Part shown: positions 1 through 5,787 of the stretch, one piece after another | How the letters are laid out: each line of letters starts with the position of its first letter | How positions within the stretch are numbered: the first letter of the stretch is position 1 | Assembly (NCBI GenBank): GCA_021160865.1 | Contig: JAGHBS010000136.1 | Coordinates: forward strand, 1-6,197 | Source of the DNA: Planctomycetota bacterium | GTDB lineage: Bacteria; Planctomycetota; Phycisphaerae; SM23-33 | DNA: 6,197 bases | Direction: 5' to 3' | The notes under the pieces: generated by a model | Database searches by the model: none | Told to the model about the DNA's origin: nothing | Seen by the model: the letters and a program-made list of their open reading frames with translations, nothing else | Made by a program: the position numbers and the translations under genes

Positions 1-19
1 ATATTATCGCCTCTTTCTA

Positions 20-497
20 ACTTCCGCGTCATTTCAGACGCGGCCACATTGAAGCTACCGTGAGCCTGTCGTAAATGTAAATCATTTACCCGATTTCCGC
101 GTCATTTCAGACGCGGCCACATTGAAGCATCTTATCAAGCACCTGCGCAATGCTTTGCTTATCCGATTTCCGCGTCATTTCAGACGCGGCCACATTGAAG
201 CGAGGCATTTGATTATGTCTATATCAGGATTATTCAATAGAGTTCCGCGTCATTTCAGACGCGGCCACATTGAAGCACTTTTTATCCATTTCTGCTTGTT
301 TGCTCTCAATATATATTTCCGCGTCATTTCAGACGCGGCCACATTGAAGCCCTCCCGATGCATAGGCAGCCAGACCCGTCAGGACCACCATTTCCGCATC
401 ATTTCAGACGTGGCCACATTGAAGCCTATCGAAACACTATCTTAACTTTCTTTTCTCTTTCATTTCCGCGTCATTTCAGACGCGGCCACATTGAAGC
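20..497 (+). CRISPR. CRISPR array, right-hand end (7 repeats, 6 full spacers)
   Basis: Seven 36-bp repeats lie at 20-55, 93-128, 166-201, 241-276, 315-350, 390-425 and 462-497. The spacers between them are 37, 37, 39, 38, 39 and 36 bp and are unrelated to each other. Bases 1-19 look like the end of a further spacer, so the array continues off the left edge. Each repeat has a 7-bp stem (CCGCGTC / GACGCGG) around the loop ATTTCA, then a 12-base tail ending ATTGAAGC. That ending resembles the ATTGAAA(C/G) crRNA 5' handle of many class 1 systems, so I infer transcription on the + strand with the leader outside the window to the left. Repeats 2, 3, 5 and 7 are identical. Repeats 1 and 4 differ at position 2, and repeat 6 has two changes. 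No cas gene is visible and the subtype cannot be fixed. The stem followed by a 12-base tail recalls type I-C, but these repeats are longer than usual for I-C. An open reading frame across the array (122-445) is just translated repeat and is not a gene. Confidence 0.97.
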
Positions 498-519
498 ATG
501 ATTAAGTGAAAACATGCTT
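494..519. repeat. 7-bp inverted repeat at the array end
   Basis: AAGCATG (494-500) and CATGCTT (513-519) are perfect reverse complements separated by 12 bases. The left arm uses the last four bases of the final CRISPR repeat plus three bases of flanking DNA. No T-tract follows, so this is not a standard intrinsic terminator. It could fold at the 3' end of the array transcript, or it may be chance. Confidence 0.45.
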
Positions 520-630
520 GGCTACCGCTGGCAGACAGGTCCGCCTACCCGCAATTCGCAGGCAGATAAGCCCGAATGCAAGGTAAACCTACCTAAATAC
601 TGGCAGGTAAACGTAAATAAGGCGAAGGAT

Positions 631-658
631 TTGACAGCAATTATACCAAGGATATAAA
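631..658 (+). promoter_or_regulatory. Sigma-70-type promoter of surE
   Basis: A perfect -35 hexamer TTGACA (631-636) is followed after 16 bases by TATAAA (653-658), one base from the -10 consensus. The predicted transcription start is near 665, only about five bases before the surE ATG at 670. The rest of the gene-free stretch from 498 holds an inverted repeat at the array end, a GC-rich imperfect inverted repeat around 543-563 and a twice-repeated AGGTAAAC (581-588 and 605-612). I see no ORF in it worth calling. Confidence 0.7.
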
Positions 659-669
659 CTTTACCGGCT

Positions 670-1458
670 ATGAGAATATTGCTCGTCAATGACGACGGGG
701 TCTTATCGCCTGGGTTATCAGCATTACGATTGGCGGTGGCGGATATGGGTGAAATAACCGTCGTTGCCCCCGATTCGCCCCAATCGGCAGCTGGTAGATC
801 AATCACCCTTCACGAACCACTTATTTGCAATCGGATAATTATTGATGGGCAATTCGAGGCGATTAGCGTTTCCGGCAGGCCTGTCGATTGCGTCAAATTA
901 GCCATCCGTGAATTGATGGACAAGCCGCCCGATCTGGTACTTTCCGGAATAAATGCCGGCGAAAACGTCGGGATAAACATCTTTTACAGTGGAACCGTAT
1001 CCGCTGCTGCTGAAGGTGCGGGAATGGGAATTCCTGCGGTAGCATTTAATCTGGCAGGTGATGCAGAACGAATGGATTTTCATCAAGCGGCTCGTCTGTG
1101 TAGAAAAATCCTTGATAGAATCCTGGAAATCAGCATTACCACTGCTGACCGGGGAAGTGGGAAAGGCGAACTTATCAACGTGAATATACCAGATTTATCT
1201 TCACATCCACCCCGTGGTGTAAAGGTCGTTCCGCAAAGTACTGCCGCCATTGCTGAACAATACATCCGAGAACAAGATGAACAAGGCAGAGTTGTATTCA
1301 CCCTTGCTGAACACTATGAACACGCCCCCCACCAAGCGGATACCGACGTGACCGCCCTTTACGATGGCTATATTACCATCACACCCTTGATGTCCGATAT
1401 GACCGATTATAAACGCCTCGACTACCTTCTGCAGTGGAAATGGGGGGACTTGACCTGA
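670..1458 (+). CDS. surE: 5'/3'-nucleotidase SurE
   Basis: This 262-residue protein matches SurE, a cytoplasmic metal-dependent phosphatase that removes phosphate from nucleoside monophosphates and is linked to stationary-phase and stress survival. It begins MRILLVNDDG, the family signature, with the metal-binding aspartates at D8 and D9. The other expected ligands are present: S39 in the VAPDSPQSA motif and N95 in SGINAGEN. The conserved YSGTVSAAAEG segment follows at 106-116. The length is normal for the family and the protein looks complete, including the C-terminal TDVTALYDGYITITPL segment typical of SurE. The ATG at 670 is fixed by the N-terminal motif. No Shine-Dalgarno sequence stands at the right distance (AAGGA at 648-652 is 17 bases away). 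With a promoter ending at 658, the message is probably leaderless or nearly so. The gene is separated from folC by about 200 bases that contain a second promoter, so it is probably its own transcription unit. Confidence 0.95.
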   Translation: MRILLVNDDGVLSPGLSALRLAVADMGEITVVAPDSPQSAAGRSITLHEPLICNRIIIDGQFEAISVSGRPVDCVKLAIRELMDKPPDLVLSGINAGENVGINIFYSGTVSAAAEGAGMGIPAVAFNLAGDAERMDFHQAARLCRKILDRILEISITTADRGSGKGELINVNIPDLSSHPPRGVKVVPQSTAAIAEQYIREQDEQGRVVFTLAEHYEHAPHQADTDVTALYDGYITITPLMSDMTDYKRLDYLLQWKWGDLT

Positions 1459-1583
1459 CCCCACAAGCAAATTGACTATGGGAAAAGTATGAAATCAATA
1501 ATAAAAACATCCGCTTGTGCTGTTCCTTATCCAGAAAGAAAATCATCAACAGACTCGCTCTTTAAGCAGTTTCGGTATGAAAA

Positions 1584-1601
1584 TGTAAATAAATTTTTAC
1601 A
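1584..1601. repeat. AT-rich palindrome upstream of the folC promoter
   Basis: TGTAAA (1584-1589) and TTTACA (1596-1601) form a perfect 6-bp inverted repeat around a 6-base centre. It lies 18 bases upstream of the folC -35 box in an AT-rich run. The position suits an upstream regulator site or UP-like element, but this is inferred from shape only and no known regulator is recognised. The rest of 1459-1664 has no credible gene. Confidence 0.35.
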
Positions 1602-1619
1602 AATATGATTCAGTTGCAC

Positions 1620-1649
1620 TTGACAACGGTTGTATGAGTGTGATATTGT
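1620..1649 (+). promoter_or_regulatory. Sigma-70-type promoter of folC
   Basis: TTGACA (1620-1625) is followed after 18 bases by TATTGT (1644-1649), which matches the -10 consensus at four of six positions. The predicted transcription start is around 1656, about nine bases before the folC ATG at 1665. This again leaves almost no 5' untranslated region. Confidence 0.55.
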
Positions 1650-1664
1650 TATTGCGTTCGTACT

Positions 1665-3041
1665 ATGGCTATTTCCTCAAAAACACTCCCCGGTGAGGCT
1701 ACACGAAGGGTGCCTATTCGTACCTACGAAGCGGCACTGAAATACCTGCACTCGCTGACTGATTACGAACAGATGAGGCGGGTGCGGTACAATGTCGATA
1801 CGTTCAGCCTGGCACGGATGAGGTCGCTTCTCAAGAAACTTCAAGACCCGCATAAAAATCTTCGTTGTGTACACATCGCTGGGACGAAGGGTAAAGGGTC
1901 TACCGCCACCATGCTGGCGGCGATGCTCCAAGCAAATGGTTATAAGGTCGGGCTTTATACCTCTCCGCATCTTTTAGATATTCGTGAACGGATACAAATC
2001 AATTCTGAACCCATAAGCCCCGGAGCCCTAACGAAGTACATAAATAAGGTCGCCCAGGTTATCAAGAAAAACGATAAAGACAAACCTACTTTCTTTGAGA
2101 TTTTCACCGCCATTGGATTTTCGTACTTCGCCGATGAGAAGGTTGATATTGCCGTCATTGAGGCGGGTCTTGGAGGAAGGCTTGATAGTACCAACGTCAT
2201 CAAGCCGATGGTCGTAGGGTTTAGCAGTATCAGCCGGGATCATATGCACCAACTTGGCGATACTATTGAATCAATTGCGGGTGAAAAGGCTGGTATTCTC
2301 AAGCGGGGCGTTCCGGCAGTTTCGGCACCTCAGGTACCTGAAGCAAAGGACGTTTTGAAAAAGGCTGCTAAGAAAGTAGATGCCCCCTTACTGTTCACGG
2401 GTGATCAGATTGATTTTAGTTATCGTTTCGAGTCTACCCGTGAAAGTGGCCCGCAGACGCGAATCTGTCTAACGACCACCCGAAGCCGATTTGAGCATCT
2501 TCCTGTCCCGCTGCTTGGTGAACATCAGGCAATAAATTGTGGACTTGCTCTTGCTTTGCTTGATCAACTAAAAGCCCAGGGGATGAAGATTGACGATTCC
2601 GCTGCCATTGAGGGGCTAAATCAGGTTTATCTACCTGGACGAATGGAAATAATACACACTAACCCCCGAATCCTCATTGATGGGGCGCACAACGCTGCTT
2701 CTATCGAAGCATTGATACAGGCTGTTGGTCAGTACATCCCGTATGATTCGATGGTGGTAATCTTTGGCTGTGGGATTGATAAAGATATTCCTGGTATGCT
2801 TGAACAATTGATGCGAGGAGCCGATAAGGTAATTTTCACTCGTGCTAATCATCCCCGCGCTGCTGATCCTGCTGAATTGGCTAACAAGTACGAGATGCGC
2901 TCCGATCGAGCTGCCCAGGTGGCTGACAATGTTGCCGATGCCATCCGTATCGCACATAACGCCATCAGCAGAGAAGACCTTATTTGCATCACGGGCAGTT
3001 TCTACCTCATTGGCGAAGCCAAGCGGCTATTGATGAAATAA
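1665..3041 (+). CDS. folC: Bifunctional folylpolyglutamate synthase / dihydrofolate synthase
   Basis: This 458-residue protein belongs to the Mur ligase superfamily. FolC uses ATP to join glutamate to dihydropteroate, making dihydrofolate, and to extend the polyglutamate tail of folates in the cytoplasm. Motifs appear in family order: YEAALKYLHSL at 21-31, the P-loop GTKGKGST at 73-80, TSPHL at 99-103, FFEIFT at 143-148, EAGLGGRLDSTN at 166-177, GEKAGILKRG at 206-215 with K208 at the position of the carbamylated lysine, GEHQAIN at 285-291, LPGRMEI at 323-329, and DGAHN at 339-343 in the C-terminal glutamate-ligase domain. The length is normal. About 20 residues precede the conserved N-terminal motif, more than many homologues have. 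No Shine-Dalgarno sequence precedes the ATG, but the promoter a few bases upstream supports it. GTG at 1710 is a weaker alternative. The sequence alone cannot say whether both activities are retained; the bifunctional name is from the family. Confidence 0.94.
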   Translation: MAISSKTLPGEATRRVPIRTYEAALKYLHSLTDYEQMRRVRYNVDTFSLARMRSLLKKLQDPHKNLRCVHIAGTKGKGSTATMLAAMLQANGYKVGLYTSPHLLDIRERIQINSEPISPGALTKYINKVAQVIKKNDKDKPTFFEIFTAIGFSYFADEKVDIAVIEAGLGGRLDSTNVIKPMVVGFSSISRDHMHQLGDTIESIAGEKAGILKRGVPAVSAPQVPEAKDVLKKAAKKVDAPLLFTGDQIDFSYRFESTRESGPQTRICLTTTRSRFEHLPVPLLGEHQAINCGLALALLDQLKAQGMKIDDSAAIEGLNQVYLPGRMEIIHTNPRILIDGAHNAASIEALIQAVGQYIPYDSMVVIFGCGIDKDIPGMLEQLMRGADKVIFTRANHPRAADPAELANKYEMRSDRAAQVADNVADAIRIAHNAISREDLICITGSFYLIGEAKRLLMK

Positions 3042-3143
3042 TCCTGCTTATACCTCTCTGTCCACGTAGCAGATTTCGCTCTCCTCCCTCGATGGTTTTC
3101 TTACCCTTGGCTGTAAAAATCCATCTATAAGCATCCCCAGCTA

Positions 3144-3172
3144 TTGGAAAGCAGTGTTAATGAAGATATAAT
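3144..3172 (+). promoter_or_regulatory. Sigma-70-type promoter of the M16 gene pair
   Basis: TTGGAA (3144-3149) and a perfect TATAAT (3167-3172) are separated by the ideal 17 bases. Transcription would begin near 3179, giving a leader of about 55 bases before the GTG at 3234. The TTG at 3144 could also be read as a start codon of the long open frame. Its place in a -35 box, and the lack of M16 similarity in the 30 codons after it, argue that it is not. Confidence 0.6.
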
Positions 3173-3220
3173 ACTCGGACAGTCTGCTTTTCTCGGACAC
3201 AGAAACAGCCTACCGAAAGA

Positions 3221-3225
3221 AAGGA
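3221..3225 (+). promoter_or_regulatory. Ribosome binding site deciding the start of the first M16 gene
   Basis: AAGGA stands eight bases before the GTG at 3234. This spacing is optimal and singles out that GTG over the upstream TTG at 3144. Confidence 0.75.
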
Positions 3226-3233
3226 TTTTTAAA

Positions 3234-4475
3234 GTGGCGGAGAAGTTCTTCACGCATCGGCTTGACAACGGTTTGACGTTGGTGGCTCAGCAAATAGATA
3301 CGGTTTCTTCCGCAACGATGACCATTGCAATACCGGCAGGGGCATCGCGCGATCCGACCGATAAAGCAGGCGCCGCTGCCGTCGGGTCATACTGGCTCTT
3401 CAGAGGGGCAGGTAAACGCAATAGTCGTGAACTTAACGACGCTCTCGATTCGCTGGGCTGTCAGCATCACGAATCGGTTCAAAGCGAGCATCTACTCTTA
3501 TCTGCTGCCCAGCTGGGGAAAAATCTCTCCAGCGTAGTGGAAATTTACGGCGACATCGTCAAGCAACCTCACCTTTCCGACGGTACCTTCAATCCCTGTA
3601 AGGAACTTGTCCTGCAAGCACTCGATGGTCTTGAAGATCAGCCGATGGAAAAATGTAATGCGATGATTCGTGAGATGTTTTATCCGCCACCGCTTGGCAG
3701 AAACCCGCTGGGGCAAAAAGAAACGGTAAAAAAACTCACCCCCCAACTGCTTCGCGAACATCTTCAAAACCATCTTAGCCCCGACGGTACCATCATTGCA
3801 GCAGCAGGGAAGTTTGATTGGGATGAATTGCGGGAAGGTATCGAGGCTAACTTCGGTAATTGGCAAGGTATCGCTCCCCGTACTGTTGAAATTGACAAAC
3901 CCAAAGATAAAACAATGCATGTTGAAAAACAGACTGCTCAGGTTCAAATCGCCCTTGCCTGGCCAGCAGCTACAATTAGAGATAAATACTATTATGCAGG
4001 AAGAATCGTCCAGATGATTCTCAGCGGGGGGATGGGATCTCGGCTCTTCGTCGAAGTACGCGAAAAGAGAGGGTTGGTCTATGCAATAGTAGCTCGCTAT
4101 CACAGCTTGAAGGACTATGCAGGCATCTTCGTTTATGCTGGCACCACTCCACAACGAGCACAGGAAACGCTTACAGTAACCATAGATGTCCTCCAAAACC
4201 TGCAAAAGGGAATCGAACAAGATGCACTCTCTCGTGCCAAAACTCAATTAAAGAGCGCCTTGATAATGCAGGGCGAATCTACGTCCGCCCGAGCCGATGC
4301 ATTGGCAGGAGATTTCTATCATCTTGGCAAATTGCGATCACTTGAGGAAATATCTGCTGCTATCGAAGCAGTTTCAATTAACGACGTTATGGAATATCTT
4401 CAGGTATATCCAGTAAAGAACCTCACGATGTTGACCATCGGGCCTGAAAAACTCGATAGCACCATACTACCTTGA
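3234..4475 (+). CDS. M16-family peptidase-like protein, non-catalytic (Arg/Tyr) subunit
   Basis: With the GTG start this is a 413-residue protein of the M16B type (mitochondrial processing peptidase-like), with two similar half-domains. It begins FFTHRLDNGLTLVAQQ, the usual first strand of the family. Where the zinc motif HxxEH should be (49-53, before WLFRGAGKR) the residues are A-V-G-S-Y, and the distal glutamate is A129, so all three zinc ligands are gone and catalysis is not expected. The C-terminal half keeps GSRLFVEVREKRGLVY at 268-283. Its R276 and Y283 have the seven-residue spacing of the Arg/Tyr substrate-binding pair known from insulin-degrading enzyme. The gene ends 30 bases before a second M16 gene that has exactly the missing parts, so I infer it is the substrate-binding partner in a heterodimer. 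No signal peptide or membrane segment is evident. The natural substrate is unknown. A longer version starting at TTG 3144 (443 residues) is possible but unlikely. Confidence 0.88.
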   Translation: MAEKFFTHRLDNGLTLVAQQIDTVSSATMTIAIPAGASRDPTDKAGAAAVGSYWLFRGAGKRNSRELNDALDSLGCQHHESVQSEHLLLSAAQLGKNLSSVVEIYGDIVKQPHLSDGTFNPCKELVLQALDGLEDQPMEKCNAMIREMFYPPPLGRNPLGQKETVKKLTPQLLREHLQNHLSPDGTIIAAAGKFDWDELREGIEANFGNWQGIAPRTVEIDKPKDKTMHVEKQTAQVQIALAWPAATIRDKYYYAGRIVQMILSGGMGSRLFVEVREKRGLVYAIVARYHSLKDYAGIFVYAGTTPQRAQETLTVTIDVLQNLQKGIEQDALSRAKTQLKSALIMQGESTSARADALAGDFYHLGKLRSLEEISAAIEAVSINDVMEYLQVYPVKNLTMLTIGPEKLDSTILP

Positions 4476-4492
4476 TGAAAAATAAATCTTTT

Positions 4493-4497
4493 GGAGA
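4493..4497 (+). promoter_or_regulatory. Ribosome binding site of the second M16 gene
   Basis: GGAGA lies eight bases before the ATG at 4506. It overlaps the upstream in-frame TTG at 4491, which would add only five residues and has no ribosome binding site of its own, so ATG 4506 is preferred. Confidence 0.8.
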
Positions 4498-4505
4498 AGT
4501 TTCTT

Positions 4506-5738
4506 ATGGAATTCAAACAGGCATCGCTTAAAAATGGTCTGACGATAGTAGCCGAGATAAATCAATCTGCTGCTTCACTGGCGATGGGCTTTTTCGTTCG
4601 CACCGGTAGCAGAGACGAAGAACCGGTTGAAAAGATCGGGGGGGTAAGTCACTTCCTCGAACACATGCTCTTCAAGGGTACTGAAAAAAGAAGTCCATTC
4701 GATATAAATCGCGAGTTCGACCAGATGGGGGCAGCATATAATGCCTTCACATCGGAAGAAAACACCGTATTTTACGCTGCTGTGCTTCCAGAGTTTCAAA
4801 CCCAGCTGCTTGATTTGCTTGGTGATATGATGAGACCTGCCTTGCGAAAAGAAGATTTTGAAACAGAAAAACAGGTCATACTCGAGGAAATCGCACTCTA
4901 TCAGGATCGTCCTCAACATCGACTTGCAGAAAAACTTATGGAATTACACTTCGGTAATCATCCGTTATCTCACAGCGTACTGGGAAAACCTGAAACCATC
5001 CAGTCGCTTACGCACGAAGATATGCTTACATACTTCAAACAACGCTACAGCCCGAGCAATATCACCCTGGCTGCAACGGGTAAGGTCGATTGGAACGCCC
5101 TTATTGATAAAGCAGATCAAACCTGTAGTCAGTGGGAAGATTACCCTGTCTCGAGAAAGACACCACCGTTGAATCCATCCTGTAAAAAGGAAAGCATCCT
5201 TGATGAGAAACTCCTCCGAGAGCATATCGGCATGATAAGCCCGGCTCCGAGCGCGCAGGATGAGTCGCGATATGCCGCTGCCGTTATGTCAACGATTATT
5301 GGTGACGTCACCGGTAGCCGACTTTATTATGCCTTGATAGAACCTGCCATCGCAGAAGAAGCCTCTTGCGTTTTCGAGCCAATGGACGGAACGGGCATAT
5401 TTTATACCTTCATTTGCACCACCCCCGACAAAGCCGACAAGGCATTGCAAATTGCACAAGACGAGTATGCTAATTTCATCAAGAACGGACCGACCGAACA
5501 GGAAACCCTTGCTGCCAAGAACAAAATCGCTTCAGCCGCCACTCTCAAAGGCGAGTTGCCAATGGGCAGACTAACTGCACTGGGATTCGACTGGATTTAT
5601 CGCAAGGAATACAAACCGCTGGCTGACGAGATTGAGCGAATCCTTGCTATTACGCCCGAGCAAGTCCATGAATTGGCAAGACAATATGACCTCAACAATG
5701 CTTCAATTCTCACGCTCGGGCCTGGAAAACAGGAATAA
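4506..5738 (+). CDS. M16-family zinc metallopeptidase, catalytic subunit
   Basis: This 410-residue protein is the active half of the M16 pair. The inverted zinc motif HFLEH is at 49-53 (H49 and H53 bind zinc, E52 is the catalytic base), in the classic context GGVSHFLEHMLFKGTEKR. The distal ligand is E128 in VILEEI, with the conserved E121 seven residues before it, as in pitrilysin-type enzymes. YNAFTSEENTVFYAAVL (78-94) is also typical. In the C-terminal half the GSRL turn remains (270-273), but the following Arg/Tyr positions are I278 and E285, so the substrate-binding pair is lost. It should therefore need the upstream protein, which has R276 and Y283. Family members cleave peptides or unfolded segments, and bacterial genomes often encode them as adjacent pairs. 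No signal peptide is seen, so a cytoplasmic location is the simplest reading. The 30-base gap from the upstream gene and the strong ribosome binding site suggest one transcript. Confidence 0.93.
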   Translation: MEFKQASLKNGLTIVAEINQSAASLAMGFFVRTGSRDEEPVEKIGGVSHFLEHMLFKGTEKRSPFDINREFDQMGAAYNAFTSEENTVFYAAVLPEFQTQLLDLLGDMMRPALRKEDFETEKQVILEEIALYQDRPQHRLAEKLMELHFGNHPLSHSVLGKPETIQSLTHEDMLTYFKQRYSPSNITLAATGKVDWNALIDKADQTCSQWEDYPVSRKTPPLNPSCKKESILDEKLLREHIGMISPAPSAQDESRYAAAVMSTIIGDVTGSRLYYALIEPAIAEEASCVFEPMDGTGIFYTFICTTPDKADKALQIAQDEYANFIKNGPTEQETLAAKNKIASAATLKGELPMGRLTALGFDWIYRKEYKPLADEIERILAITPEQVHELARQYDLNNASILTLGPGKQE

Positions 5739-5787
5739 AATCCAAACACATAGGAAAACCCTCGCATAGCAAAGGGAATATCCGGTC

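Noticed and set aside
73..82. 10-base match AAATGTAAAT between spacer 1 and 1581-1590 upstream of folC, suggesting a self-targeting spacer
   Set aside because: Short, AT-rich and only part of the spacer; a match of this length is expected by chance.
122..445. 107-residue open frame over the left part of the window
   Set aside because: Its translation repeats FPRHFRRGHIEA because it reads through CRISPR repeats; it is not a gene.
498..669. Right flank of the array as a CRISPR leader
   Set aside because: The ATTGAAGC end of the repeats points to + strand transcription, the flank is not strongly AT-rich, and the most degenerate repeat is near this side; not fully excluded.
1441..1463. TGGGG / CCCCA pairing around the surE stop codon as a terminator
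   Set aside because: Only five pairs, a 13-base loop and no T-tract.
1619..1631. 13-base identity CTTGACAACGGTT with 3261-3273
   Set aside because: The first copy is the folC promoter and the second encodes LDNGLT in the M16 protein; one such match in a window this size is not surprising.
3498..4247. 249-residue minus-strand open frame
   Set aside because: It lies opposite the first M16 gene, has no recognisable motif, and the + strand protein matches a known family throughout.
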